The notes under the pieces are model-generated. The model had not been told where the DNA came from and searched no databases. It was given only the letters and a program-made list of their open reading frames with translations. A program made the position numbers and the translations under genes. 64,000 bases of DNA from Spirochaetales bacterium (GTDB lineage Bacteria > Spirochaetota > Spirochaetia > SZUA-6 > JAFGRV01): NCBI GenBank assembly GCA_016930085.1, contig JAFGHO010000061.1, positions 1 to 64,000 on the forward strand. The letters run 5' to 3'. Below, in pieces: positions 1 through 8,886 of this stretch (position 1 is the stretch's first letter; every line of letters starts with the position of its first letter).

Positions 1-60
1 ACCGAATTCTGCCGGTAAGTACCGAATTCTGCCGGTAAGTACCGAATTCTGCCGGATAAA
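1..60. repeat. 20-bp tandem repeat, about 2.75 copies, cut by the window edge
   Basis: The unit accgaattctgccggtaagt occurs at 1-20 and 21-40, and its first 15 bases again at 41-55. The array may extend beyond the left edge. There are no spacers between units, so it is not a CRISPR array. Function unknown. Confidence 0.85.
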
Positions 61-111
61 GACGGGAGCAGGGAAAACGGTAAAGGGGAAACGTCTTGCG
101 GGAATATACGT

Positions 112-148
112 GAAACCGCCGGAGTCGGGGAACAACACCGGCGGTTTC
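112..148. terminator. Inverted repeat, probable terminator
   Basis: GAAACCGCCGG at 112-122 pairs with CCGGCGGTTTC at 138-148, an 11-bp GC-rich stem with a 15-base loop. It lies 30 bases past the stop of the minus-strand lipoprotein gene and is followed on the plus strand by a pyrimidine-rich stretch. It could serve that gene, or a plus-strand gene lying left of the window. No long T-run on either strand, so confidence is moderate. Confidence 0.5.
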
Positions 149-178
149 TCTTTCATCCGTATGGCCGGTATGACATCG

Positions 179-1192
179 TTAGTTTTTAACCGGTTCTCTC
201 ACCTGTATGGTGAATACCGGATCGTTCGGCGCGTTCATTACCTGAAAGGTGACATAGACGAATTCGTTTTCTTCAAAGGAAAAACCGGGATTGAACTTCA
301 ATATAATGTGATAGGCCTTACCCGGTGTCACTTCCTCGATCGAGTGTTCGAAATTTTTACCGTGAGTCACCACATTACTGATTCTGATCGGGTTCTCAAA
401 GCGGCTGTTGATGGTGATGACCCTGCTCTGGGGTGTGTCCTGAATGTATTCGGGCTGGATAAAGATCTCCTTTGGATTGACATCGAGAAGGGGCGGGAGA
501 TAATACGCATAAACGAGATCGATATCCGGTTTTTCTTTCAGGCTTGTTTTAAGATGGATTGTTTCGCGCACATGGCCCTCTACAAGGGGCGGATTCACGG
601 TCACCTCTATCCTGTACTCTTTGTCCTCCCTGACGGTCACGAGATTTATATTCGTCCTGCCGTTCGAAGCAGTGAGTTTCTCTATCTTCATCGGGGCGTT
701 CATGTTGTTTTTGATCGTCATGCTGCCCGCGAGAGTGACATCTTTCGAGTTCGGATTCCCGAGCCAGAGTGTCCCGGGATCGATTGAGACCAGCACCTTG
801 ATCGTGCCTTCGAGTGTCAGATTCATGGGCTGGGGGTCGCTCGTGTTGGTTTCAACACGGATCGTCTTTACCACGTCCCCCTGATATCCACGGGTATTCA
901 ACACCAGGGGAATCTTTCCGCGCCCCCCCGGTTTAATTTCCTTGTCATAGTCACCGGTTACCGTACAACCGCAGGTGGGATGAACATTTTTTATGATCAA
1001 CATTTCGCTGCCGGGATTCGAGAATGAAAAAGCGTGTTCCACCTGTGTCCCTTCATCGACCTCGCCGAAATTATATACCTGCTTGTCGAATTTTATGGCG
1101 GGGCCTTCGACACGGTTTCCGCTGCATCCTGCCGTTACCAGGGCAATGATTGCCGTCAACACCATTGTAAAAAAACTGACTTTCCTCTTCAT
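179..1192 (-). CDS. DUF1573 domain lipoprotein
   Basis: A 337-residue exported protein. Residues 1-20 form a signal peptide ending in a VTAGC lipobox, so it is probably lipid-anchored in the periplasm or on the surface. A DUF1573-type segment follows (FGEVDEGTQVEHAF, then a PTCGCT motif typical of the family at roughly residue 70). The rest is beta-rich and resembles further Ig-like (ASH/DUF1573) repeats. I chose the ATG at 1192 because AAAGGA lies 8 bases upstream and the lipobox is then correctly spaced; an in-frame ATG 33 bases upstream has no such site. DUF1573 proteins have no firmly established enzymatic role, so none is claimed. It is monocistronic and followed by a hairpin. Confidence 0.8.
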   Translation of the reverse strand: MKRKVSFFTMVLTAIIALVTAGCSGNRVEGPAIKFDKQVYNFGEVDEGTQVEHAFSFSNPGSEMLIIKNVHPTCGCTVTGDYDKEIKPGGRGKIPLVLNTRGYQGDVVKTIRVETNTSDPQPMNLTLEGTIKVLVSIDPGTLWLGNPNSKDVTLAGSMTIKNNMNAPMKIEKLTASNGRTNINLVTVREDKEYRIEVTVNPPLVEGHVRETIHLKTSLKEKPDIDLVYAYYLPPLLDVNPKEIFIQPEYIQDTPQSRVITINSRFENPIRISNVVTHGKNFEHSIEEVTPGKAYHIILKFNPGFSFEENEFVYVTFQVMNAPNDPVFTIQVREPVKN

Positions 1193-1282
1193 GATTTGTA
1201 TCCTTTGTATTAATATCAATATCACAGGATAGTAAAGAAACTTAAAATAATCAAGCAGCTATTTCGTGCCGTTCGGAAAAAC

Positions 1283-2248
1283 TCATTTGATCCCTTTCAG
1301 CAATTCCGCCGGATTCATATAAAAACCGATTCGCTGTACCCTGCTTAGTTTTTGCATAAGCGCCCAGTTCCATGCGGGATCGACCCCCGCGTCCTTTGCC
1401 ATGGTGATCAACCTGCCGTTAAGTTCCCTGACCTCCGTCTGCTTGCCGAGCAGAATCGACTGAAGAAGGCTGTTGTACGACCTGTCCGCTTCATAGCGCG
1501 CCGAATCGTATTTTCCCGGCTTTTTCTGAAGCTGAATCATGAGATCCTGGGGATCGAGCAGCGGGAGTCTTCCCAGGGGCAGTCTGGTCTTTTCGAATGT
1601 TTTGATACCCTCATGAAGGACACGGACGGCGAGTTCCCTTCCTTCCCTGTAAGACAGAAAGTGCGAGAGGGTCGTATTGCACATCGCCACAGGCAGAAAG
1701 AGGAGTTGTGTAAGAAAAAAAGAGTTCGCGTATGGCTCGAACTCATCGACACACAACACCTTGATACCGAAATCCTTGAGCGGGGCAAAGAGTTTTTTCA
1801 GATGTTTCTTTTTTTCGACAATAAGACAAGAAGAAGAGGAACATAATTCGACATCGCCGGATTGAAGCTTTACCGAACAAAGCAGACTCAAACAGAATGA
1901 AATCGGGGTATTACCCGGCTTGAAATTGCTCAAGTCGAAGATATCACAATTGAAGAAAATGATTTCGCTTTTTTCATCTTCCATATATGGAAGAAGGTAT
2001 TCCTTTGTGATTTCCCTTACCTGGTGCCGCTTTAACGTCACAAAAAGCATGTCCGCTTTCCGTTCTCCATCTTTGCAGATCCCCTCCACAACGAGCCACC
2101 TGTCCGGAAGGACGATCCGCAGATTATGGCTCGAGGGCGTGCTTTTATTTTCCGGGTTTTTTAAAAAAAAGATATCCGATCCTTTGATACTCAGGAGCCC
2201 CCCGATAAGGGACCCGACGGCGCCAGCGCCGATTATTTTTATTTCCAT
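1283..2248 (-). CDS. Ketopantoate reductase family (ApbA/PanE) protein
   Basis: 321 residues. The N-terminus MEIKIIGAGAVGSLIGG is the GxGxxG nucleotide-binding loop of the ApbA/PanE family, which uses NADPH to reduce 2-dehydropantoate to pantoate in pantothenate and CoA synthesis. Length fits the family (about 300 residues). The C-terminal helical substrate domain is present from about residue 170, with a conserved-type Lys/Asn region (EVRELNGRLITMAKDAG near residue 275). Many family members act on other 2-keto acids, so the exact substrate is uncertain. The gene is divergent from aspartate kinase across a 336-base gap. Confidence 0.75.
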   Translation of the reverse strand: MEIKIIGAGAVGSLIGGLLSIKGSDIFFLKNPENKSTPSSHNLRIVLPDRWLVVEGICKDGERKADMLFVTLKRHQVREITKEYLLPYMEDEKSEIIFFNCDIFDLSNFKPGNTPISFCLSLLCSVKLQSGDVELCSSSSCLIVEKKKHLKKLFAPLKDFGIKVLCVDEFEPYANSFFLTQLLFLPVAMCNTTLSHFLSYREGRELAVRVLHEGIKTFEKTRLPLGRLPLLDPQDLMIQLQKKPGKYDSARYEADRSYNSLLQSILLGKQTEVRELNGRLITMAKDAGVDPAWNWALMQKLSRVQRIGFYMNPAELLKGIK

Positions 2249-2584
2249 ACGTTGTCAATTCCTTAAACCGAAAGCCGTATACCTCACGAAAGTCCGACAA
2301 TCCCGAACGTCCGGTCATCGTATGCATAGTTATACAAAAAAAGAGTACTGCGAATCAACCCCCGAAAATAAAAAAGCCCCATACACGGCATAATCCATTC
2401 TCTTGACAGCCTTTGATTTACATGGTACGGTTTGCCGATCCGAAGATCATGTATAGTTACATCAAATAAAAAAAATCCGATATTCAGGTTATCATGATAA
2501 GACCGGCCGGAGGTGATCTTAGGGTTCAACAGGAAACGTCGCGAATACAAGCTTTCGGAAGAACAGGGAGGGCAAGGAGAGACA
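2249..2584. other. Divergent intergenic region between the panE-like gene and lysC
   Basis: 336 bases without a convincing gene. It holds a candidate promoter for aspartate kinase (2403-2431) and a leader of about 150 bases. I looked for a lysine-riboswitch-like pattern in the leader and did not recognise one. Confidence 0.6.
2403..2431 (+). promoter_or_regulatory. Candidate sigma-70 promoter for aspartate kinase
   Basis: A perfect -35 TTGACA (2403-2408), a 17-base spacer and TACGGT (2426-2431) as a weak -10. Transcription would start near 2438, leaving a leader of about 147 bases before the lysC ATG. The spacing is ideal but the -10 is poor. Confidence 0.4.
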
Positions 2585-3922
2585 ATGGTTGTATTAAAAT
2601 TCGGCGGCACATCGGTAAGAGATGCGGAATGGATCGACAAAGCCATCGCCATAACCGGGAAGGAACTCGGCCGGGCGCCGGTTCTGGTCGCCTCCGCAAT
2701 GGGAAAGACAACGGACAGGCTGCAGGAGATTGCACATCTCGCGGGCGGCGGCGAACGGGAAAAAGCGGTTGAAATACTAAAAACAATAAAGGCCTCCCAT
2801 CTCGAAGTCGCGCGGAAGTTCATCACCGGCGGGAATCTGAGTGAGTGTACCGAATCACTCGAGCACCTTTTCAAGGAACTCGGTTCCCTCATCAAGGGGA
2901 TATCCCTTCTCCGCGACTGGACGCCCAGAAGCAATGACGCGATTCTGGCATTCGGAGAACTCTTTTCGACAATCATTATCGCCCATCGCGCCGGGGAACT
3001 CGGGATCGAAACCTTTTTCATCGATTCCAGGGAGATTATCAAAACAGACAGCACATTTTCCAATGCGCAACCCATCAAGGAACTGACCAATTCGCTCATC
3101 AGGGACAGGATCAAACCCTCGTCCGGGAAACTTTATATCGCACAGGGCTTTATCGCATCGACCAAAAGCGGCATTACGACCACTCTCGGACGGGGCGGTT
3201 CCGATTACACGGCGGCGATCATCGGCGCGGCGCTCGGTGCCGAAGAGATCCAGATCTGGACGGATGTCAACGGTATCATGACCTCCGATCCCCGTATCGT
3301 CGGAAAAGCGACGACAATCCCCCGTATTTCCTACAAAGAAGCGGCCGAACTCGCCTATTTCGGGGCAAAGGTCATCCACCCGTCGACCATTCAGCCGGCG
3401 ACGAGTCTCGGAATTCCGGTTACCGTTCGGAACACCGGCAACCCGGGCGGTGAGAGCACATGGATCGTCGCCGAGGTTCCCTCGGAAGGGCCCAAAGCCC
3501 TCGCCTGTAAAAAAGGCATTACGGTTATCAACATTACCTCCTACAGAATGCTGCTCGCCTATGGTTTTCTGAGACGCATATTTGAAATCTTTGAAAAGTA
3601 TAAAACATCGGTCGACCTCGTCGCCACCTCGGAGGTATCGGTCTCGCTGACAATCGACAATACGGGACATATCGATGAGATCACACGGGAACTCGAGAAC
3701 ATCGGAAATATCACGATCGAAGGCGACAAGAGCATCGTCTGTCTCGTCGGCCTCGGTCTCTGGAAAAATCCCCAGATCATTTCACGGGTATTCAGCAGCC
3801 TTACCGAAATTCCCGTCAGAATGATATCCCTCGGTTCATCGGACACCAATCTTTCATTCGTCGTCCCGGATAAAGAAGTCGATAATGCGTTAAAGGGGCT
3901 GCACAGGATTTTTTTCGAATAG
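2585..3922 (+). CDS. lysC: Aspartate kinase
   Basis: 445 residues. It phosphorylates L-aspartate to 4-phospho-L-aspartate, the first step toward lysine, threonine, methionine and diaminopimelate. The N-terminal KFGGTS motif (about 4-9) is the nucleotide-binding signature. A second family motif, GRGGSDYTA, lies near residue 205, and KVIHPSTI near 265. The C-terminal ~150 residues look like paired ACT regulatory domains, as expected for feedback inhibition. It is monofunctional, with no homoserine dehydrogenase fused. ATG at 2585 was chosen because CAAGGAGA precedes it at good spacing and the family N-terminus starts there. The next gene is 122 bases away. Confidence 0.93.
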   Translation: MVVLKFGGTSVRDAEWIDKAIAITGKELGRAPVLVASAMGKTTDRLQEIAHLAGGGEREKAVEILKTIKASHLEVARKFITGGNLSECTESLEHLFKELGSLIKGISLLRDWTPRSNDAILAFGELFSTIIIAHRAGELGIETFFIDSREIIKTDSTFSNAQPIKELTNSLIRDRIKPSSGKLYIAQGFIASTKSGITTTLGRGGSDYTAAIIGAALGAEEIQIWTDVNGIMTSDPRIVGKATTIPRISYKEAAELAYFGAKVIHPSTIQPATSLGIPVTVRNTGNPGGESTWIVAEVPSEGPKALACKKGITVINITSYRMLLAYGFLRRIFEIFEKYKTSVDLVATSEVSVSLTIDNTGHIDEITRELENIGNITIEGDKSIVCLVGLGLWKNPQIISRVFSSLTEIPVRMISLGSSDTNLSFVVPDKEVDNALKGLHRIFFE

Positions 3923-4044
3923 AAACGGTTTTTTTTGAGAAAATCAGGCGTACTGGGCTTCATTTTCGTATTTTTGGATTGTAATTTTTTTTTCAATTGA
4001 TTATGCTTTTATGGAATTAATGTTATTGAAGTAGAGGAAGAAAG

Positions 4045-4494
4045 TTGGATCAGATATTTGACAGGTTGGTGAACCTTTTCCGGTCGGTCATCAATGACGA
4101 TCCGTTCGATTCGTCTTCGTACGAGAATACAAAAAAGCGGTATTACGATCCCGATCTCCAGGATGCATGGGAGGAACTCGATGCGTTCCTCAATGAGGGA
4201 AAATCCGGGGGCGATGAAGAACGGCGGTACGAAAGAGGAAGGGACAATTATCGAAGCCGAGAAAAACCGGAAACGGACAATCTGAAAAAGGATTATGCGA
4301 ATCTCGAGGTTCCTTTCGGCAGTTCTTTCCTGGAAGTAAAGAAATCATATAAAAAACTGCTCAGAAAGTATCATCCGGATAAATTCGCCAACAATCCGAA
4401 TAAATTAAAGATAGCAACGGAAATCACAAAGAAGATAAACGAGTCATTTGCCAGGATACGGGAGTATGAAAGAAAAAGAACAGGAAATATTTAG
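4045..4494 (+). CDS. Small protein with C-terminal J domain (DnaJ-like)
   Basis: 149 residues starting from TTG, with AGAGGAAG just upstream. Residues 1-85 are acidic and low in complexity with no recognised domain. Residues about 86-149 form a J domain containing the HPD tripeptide (KYHPDKF), which stimulates Hsp70 (DnaK) ATPase. It lacks the G/F region, zinc fingers and substrate-binding domains of full DnaJ, so it is a specialised co-chaperone with an unknown client. Upstream is lysC; downstream a T-rich gap precedes the phosphosugar transferase gene. Confidence 0.8.
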   Translation: MDQIFDRLVNLFRSVINDDPFDSSSYENTKKRYYDPDLQDAWEELDAFLNEGKSGGDEERRYERGRDNYRSREKPETDNLKKDYANLEVPFGSSFLEVKKSYKKLLRKYHPDKFANNPNKLKIATEITKKINESFARIREYERKRTGNI

Positions 4495-4586
4495 TGGGGT
4501 TATTTGGCATTTTATATGTTATTTTTTTCTTTTTTTTTGTTAATTATCCTGTTTTTTTAAGAAAGGGTGTTATACTTTAATACAGT

Positions 4587-5693
4587 ATGGAAACGATGTA
4601 TATACCGTTGAGTTCGATATTTATCGGCTTTATCATTAACTTTCTCATTACCCCTGTTATTATCAGGACATCCATCCGTTTCAGGTTGTTCGACAATCAT
4701 GATAAACGTAAAATTCACACAGGGCTTATCCCCCGTATCGGCGGAGTGGGTATATTTATTTCTCTCATGACAACATGCCTTACCGTCTCCCTTGTCGCCT
4801 ATTTCAATTCAGGCAAAACCATGTTGTATCTCCTCGAACCACGGTATATTCCCATTATCGCCGGCATCGTGATGATCCATGTCCTCGGACTGGTCGATGA
4901 CGTGAAAAGCCAGAAGGCCATCGTCAAGCTTACCGTTCAGATGATCGCGGCAACCTTTGTCACGCTCGCCGGTTTCACCATAAAGTCCCTGCCGATACCA
5001 TACGTCGGGACCATTTCTCTTGGAATATTCGCATATCCGGTGACCATTCTCTGGATTGTCGCCATTACCAATGCGATAAATCTTGTCGACGGGATGGACG
5101 GACTGGCCGGCGGTATCGCCGCTTTTGCCTCACTTTCCATGGGAATCATATCCCTCATCCAGGGTCAGATCGCAACCTCGATCATCGCATTCACGCTTTT
5201 CGGCGCCACATCCGGTTTTCTTCTTTTCAATCTCCCCCCCGCAAAAATCTTTATGGGAGATTGCGGAAGCCTTACCATCGGTTTTACCCTTTCAATACTG
5301 CCGCTTATGGGAATTTCGACAACCGCGTCCTTTGCGACGGTTTTGGTGCCCGTCACCCTTCTGCTTGTTCCGATTATGGATACCCTCGCGGCGGTCGTAC
5401 GGCGAATAAGTGAAGGGAGGACAATCCTTTCACCGGACAGAGAACATATACACCACAAACTTCTCGATATGGGTCTGAATGAGAAAAAAATACTCGCCCT
5501 CATCTACAGCGTCTGCTTTTATCTGAGTATAATCGCCATAACATCCGTCATCATGCCCAAGGAATCCAATGTATATCTGATCCTCATTGTCTGGATAGGA
5601 AGCATGATGGGATATGGTTTTATCCATTACCTCAATACAAGGAAGAAAGTCGTGCGGGTCGAGGACGACGCACAAAAGAAAAACTCCGCGTAA
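4587..5693 (+). CDS. Undecaprenyl-phosphate sugar-1-phosphate transferase (WecA/TagO/MraY family)
   Basis: 368 residues with about ten membrane segments. The family attaches a sugar-1-phosphate (often GlcNAc-1-P) to undecaprenyl phosphate at the cytoplasmic face, starting polymers such as O-antigen, enterobacterial common antigen or wall teichoic acid. Visible motifs are the acidic VDDVKSQKA near residue 115, NAINLVDGMDGLAGG near 160-174, PAKIFMGDCGS near 215, and the REHIHH His cluster near 290. The His cluster and the absence of peptidoglycan neighbours favour WecA/TagO over MraY. ATG at 4587 follows a long T-rich stretch; a second ATG at 4596 is possible. Confidence 0.88.
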   Translation: METMYIPLSSIFIGFIINFLITPVIIRTSIRFRLFDNHDKRKIHTGLIPRIGGVGIFISLMTTCLTVSLVAYFNSGKTMLYLLEPRYIPIIAGIVMIHVLGLVDDVKSQKAIVKLTVQMIAATFVTLAGFTIKSLPIPYVGTISLGIFAYPVTILWIVAITNAINLVDGMDGLAGGIAAFASLSMGIISLIQGQIATSIIAFTLFGATSGFLLFNLPPAKIFMGDCGSLTIGFTLSILPLMGISTTASFATVLVPVTLLLVPIMDTLAAVVRRISEGRTILSPDREHIHHKLLDMGLNEKKILALIYSVCFYLSIIAITSVIMPKESNVYLILIVWIGSMMGYGFIHYLNTRKKVVRVEDDAQKKNSA

Positions 5694-5802
5694 ACCGGCC
5701 GGAGCCGATTCGACCGATCCGTTACCTTTCAATTATTTATCCCCGGGCATTGACTTTGCCGTTGTTTAGGGCCACTATTATATCAAGGATATAGAAAAGA
5801 CG

Positions 5803-6078
5803 ATGTTCGGACTCGGAATATGGGAAATACTGCTTATCCTCATGGCTGTTATTATCTTCATTAAACCGGAGGATCTCCCCGGATTTTTCCGGAAAGCCGG
5901 CTATTTGTATGGCAATCTGCGACGCTACAACAGGGAAGTCACGAGGAAAATCAGGGAAATCGAATATGACATTCGGACCCCGCCGGAAACCGCCGGGCCC
6001 GATATCACCAAAGGTAACGGGCCGGAGAAAAAGGAAAAAACAAAGAGAACGCAAAAGCATAAAACCGATCGATCATGA
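5803..6078 (+). CDS. TatA/TatB-like twin-arginine translocase subunit
   Basis: 91 residues: a single N-terminal membrane helix (FGLGIWEILLILMAV), then IKPEDLP and an amphipathic helix (about 25-50) rich in Arg/Lys, then a charged, disordered tail. This is the TatA/B fold. The FKPxDLP-like hinge and long amphipathic helix resemble TatB more than TatA. TatB binds signal peptides with TatC; no tatC is present in the window. It lies 51 bases before a clear tatA and is probably co-transcribed with it. Confidence 0.75.
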   Translation: MFGLGIWEILLILMAVIIFIKPEDLPGFFRKAGYLYGNLRRYNREVTRKIREIEYDIRTPPETAGPDITKGNGPEKKEKTKRTQKHKTDRS

Positions 6079-6129
6079 GTAATGAACAGGTGAAACGGCA
6101 TATGTATTATTTATTATAAGGAGAACTAT

Positions 6130-6345
6130 ATGGCGACTATTTTCCTCTCCAGTTTGGGGGCTCCGGAAATAATCCTCATCGTTCTGGCCATTTTAATCCT
6201 CTTTGGCGCGTCCGCCATACCCAGATTCGCAAAATCCCTGGGCAAGGCAAAAGCCGAATTTGAAAAAGGACTCAAAGAAGGCGAAAAGGAAGCCGACGAA
6301 CCGGAAAAAAAGGAAGAAAGCGGAGAAAAAGGCAAATCGGAATAA
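6130..6345 (+). CDS. tatA: Sec-independent protein translocase TatA
   Basis: 71 residues with the standard TatA plan: a short N-terminal segment, a membrane helix (APEIILIVLAILILFGAS), an amphipathic helix beginning PRFAKSLGKAKAEFEKG, and a Lys/Glu-rich tail. TatA oligomerises to form the passage for folded twin-arginine substrates. A strong site (AAGGAGAACTAT) precedes the ATG. It sits directly downstream of the TatB-like gene and is convergent with the sigma-54 regulator, 26 bases apart. Confidence 0.88.
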   Translation: MATIFLSSLGAPEIILIVLAILILFGASAIPRFAKSLGKAKAEFEKGLKEGEKEADEPEKKEESGEKGKSE

Positions 6346-6371
6346 AACCGCCTGTTTCAAACCCGATAACC

Positions 6372-7721
6372 TCAATTGAATCCATATTCGCGCAATTTCC
6401 TGTGGAGGGTTTTTCTCCCGATTCCCAGGATGTCGGCGGTTTTGGTTTTATTGCCTTTCTGGTAGGTAAGGGTGCTACGGATAATTTCCTTTTCCGCCTC
6501 GGCAAGGGTCATTCCCAGCGACAGCTTGATATAATTTTCCGAGTCGGCCTTGATATACGAGGGCAGATCGTCCGATGTAATGATCGAACCTTTGGCCATC
6601 ACCACGGAACTTTCGATACAGTTTCTAAGCTCCCGTACGTTTCCCGGCCAGGAATAATTGTAGAGGGAATTCCGTGCGCGCGGTTCGATTCCGTCGATAT
6701 TTTTATTATTTTCCTTTGAAAACTCCTTGATAAACGCGGCAATAAGCAGCATCAAATCCTCTTTACGTTCTCTCAGCGGGGGAATATTGATATTGACGAC
6801 ATTCAACCGGTAATAGAGATCTTCCCTGAAGTCGCCGTTCTGTATCCCTTCCAGCAGATCGCGGTTCGTCGCGGATATGAGCCTGATATTCACTTCGATG
6901 GTTTCCTCACCACCCACACGCTCGAACTTTTTTTCCTGAAGTACACGGAGTATTTTTATCTGTATATTCTGATTGATTTCCCCGATTTCATCGAGAAAAA
7001 TCGTTCCGCCGTCGGCGAGTTCGAACCTGCCCCTTTTCCTGCTGATCGCCCCGGTAAACGCCCCTTTTTCATGCCCGAAAAGCTCGCTTTCCAAAAGCGA
7101 TTCACTCAGCGCCGCGCAATGGACCTTGATAAAAGGCTTGTCCCTTCTCGGAGAATTATAGTGAATCGCGTCGGCAATAAGTTCTTTCCCGACACCGCTC
7201 TCACCGGTAATCAGCACGGAAGCCTTGGTGGGCGCGACCTGGTTCACGATTTCGAATATTTTTTTCATTTCCGCGCTTCTCCCGATAATATTCGGAAACT
7301 GCTTCTGTTTTCTTCTGTCAAGTTCCTCCTGGAGGGCGCGGTGCTGAAGGACAAGTTCCCGGTTGGCGAGTGCGCGTTTGACCAGGAGGGAAAACCGGTC
7401 GAGGTTTATCGGTTTGGTGAGAAAATCATAGGCCCCGTCCCGCATCGCCTTCACCGCGGTTTCGATGGTACCGTGACCGGTCAGGATAATGACCGGAACC
7501 GCGGGGTATTCCGCCACCACCATGGTCAGGAGTTTTTCGCCGGAAAGTTTCGGCATCTTGAGGTCGGCGATAATCAGGTCGACTTCCGTCTCCCTCAGCT
7601 GCTGATACGCTTCATCGCCGTCGGCGGCAAGGTATACTTCGTATCCGTCCAGTTCGAGTGTTTTGCCCAATCCCTCCCTTATATTCTTTTCATCGTCAAC
7701 GACCATGACATTAAACTTCAT
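6372..7721 (-). CDS. Sigma-54-dependent response regulator (NtrC family)
   Basis: 449 residues in three parts. The receiver domain (about 1-120) has its phospho-acceptor Asp in the IIADLKMP segment. The AAA+ domain (about 140-380) has GESGVGKE Walker A, GAFTGA sigma-54 contact loop and PLRERKEDL. The Fis-type helix-turn-helix (about 405-449) ends in [11 protein letters not shown]. When phosphorylated it should activate RpoN-dependent promoters. ATG at 7721 was chosen for its GGAGGAGA site and because REC starts there. Its start overlaps the 3' end of the kinase gene by 11 bases, marking a cognate pair. Targets are unknown. Confidence 0.93.
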   Translation of the reverse strand: MKFNVMVVDDEKNIREGLGKTLELDGYEVYLAADGDEAYQQLRETEVDLIIADLKMPKLSGEKLLTMVVAEYPAVPVIILTGHGTIETAVKAMRDGAYDFLTKPINLDRFSLLVKRALANRELVLQHRALQEELDRRKQKQFPNIIGRSAEMKKIFEIVNQVAPTKASVLITGESGVGKELIADAIHYNSPRRDKPFIKVHCAALSESLLESELFGHEKGAFTGAISRKRGRFELADGGTIFLDEIGEINQNIQIKILRVLQEKKFERVGGEETIEVNIRLISATNRDLLEGIQNGDFREDLYYRLNVVNINIPPLRERKEDLMLLIAAFIKEFSKENNKNIDGIEPRARNSLYNYSWPGNVRELRNCIESSVVMAKGSIITSDDLPSYIKADSENYIKLSLGMTLAEAEKEIIRSTLTYQKGNKTKTADILGIGRKTLHRKLREYGFN

Positions 7722-8886
7722 CGTCCGTCTCCTCCCCGGCATATTCAAGCAGTCTCTTTTCCTTCTGGGGAATCGGAAAACTCAAAACAAAGGTCGTTCC
7801 ATTCCCCTCTTTCGATTCGACATAAATATCGCCGTTGTGTTCCTTTATTATTTTATACACCAGCGTCAACCCCAGACCCGAACCGAAATCCTTTGTCGTG
7901 AAATAGGGCTCGAAGATCTTGTCCATAATATCCTGAGGTATACCTTTTCCCGTATCGGTAATCTCAAGACATACCCTGTCCTCGTCCCGGCGGGATTCCA
8001 CATTGAGGGTTCCCCCTTCGGGCATTGCGGAGAGCGCATTCTGAATGATATTGAGCAATGCCTGTTTGAGATACTTTTCATCGATTTCGATACGGGGTAT
8101 CCGGCCGAGCTTCACTTCAAGACCGACATGCGCCTTTTCGAGTTCGTATTTGAGAAACTCGAGCAACTCATTGACCACCTGGTTGAGGTCCCTGATCTCG
8201 AGTTCGGTATCGATGGGCCGTACGGCAAAGAGAAAGTCCAGAATTACCTTGTTGAGTCTGTTGACCTCTTCATTGATGACATTAAGATATGTGCTGATAT
8301 CGCGGGTTTTGATCGTCTCCCTGTCACTCATCTGCTTCTGAATGAGTTGAATGTGAATACCGATCGAACCCAATGGATTTTTGATTTCATGGGCGACGCC
8401 GGCGGCCAGTGTCGTGAGCGCGGCGAGACTTTCCGCGCGCCGCAAGCGCGCCTCCTTTGCCCGTTTTTCCGTGATATCCTCGATATGGATGAGATTCCCC
8501 TGAACCCGTTTTTCCCTCACAAGGGGCATGAGGCTGCAGGCGACGGTACGCGTATGGCCGTTTCCCAAAGAAAACGTCCTGTCCACGACCTTTTCCTGCC
8601 TCATAAGGCTGTCCCGGAAAAAAGCCGAAATCTCCCTGTCATCGACCACTTTCCACAATTTCGCATTGATCAGTTCGTCCCGGGTAAACGGAATAAGCCG
8701 CTTCGTCGCTTTGTTGACGAACTGGATCTTGTGCTCCTTGTCGACGACGATGACCCCGTCGGTCATGGAATAGAGGACCATCTGGAACAACTCGTTTTCC
8801 GAGGCGATATTCTGCAGTATCTTTTTGATCTGTTCCCTGTCCAGCTTGTCGAACATCAAAAAGGCTTTTTTTATAAATTGCTTCAT
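7711..8886 (-). CDS. PAS-domain sensor histidine kinase (NtrB/AtoS-like)
   Basis: 391 residues, no membrane segment, so a cytosolic kinase. A PAS domain spans about 35-150 (MTDGVIVVDKEHKIQFVN). HisKA follows with the phospho-acceptor His in GVAHEIKNPLGSIG (near residue 178). The HATPase domain (about 260-370) has its N-box in IIQNAL, plus DTGKGI and GSGLGL. It would phosphorylate the downstream NtrC-type regulator. Its start overlaps the delta-prime gene stop by 4 bases (ATGA), so it belongs to the murG-cvpA-holB transcription run. Confidence 0.92.
   Translation of the reverse strand: MKQFIKKAFLMFDKLDREQIKKILQNIASENELFQMVLYSMTDGVIVVDKEHKIQFVNKATKRLIPFTRDELINAKLWKVVDDREISAFFRDSLMRQEKVVDRTFSLGNGHTRTVACSLMPLVREKRVQGNLIHIEDITEKRAKEARLRRAESLAALTTLAAGVAHEIKNPLGSIGIHIQLIQKQMSDRETIKTRDISTYLNVINEEVNRLNKVILDFLFAVRPIDTELEIRDLNQVVNELLEFLKYELEKAHVGLEVKLGRIPRIEIDEKYLKQALLNIIQNALSAMPEGGTLNVESRRDEDRVCLEITDTGKGIPQDIMDKIFEPYFTTKDFGSGLGLTLVYKIIKEHNGDIYVESKEGNGTTFVLSFPIPQKEKRLLEYAGEETDDEV

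Noticed and set aside
1..60. 20-bp tandem repeat as a CRISPR array
   Set aside because: Units are directly adjacent with no spacers.
2432..2584. Lysine riboswitch in the lysC leader
   Set aside because: The expected conserved core and long paired helices are not recognisable in the ~150-base leader.
2855..3670. 271-residue minus-strand frame
   Set aside because: It lies wholly opposite the aspartate kinase gene, which has clear family motifs; the composition reflects codon bias of the sense gene.
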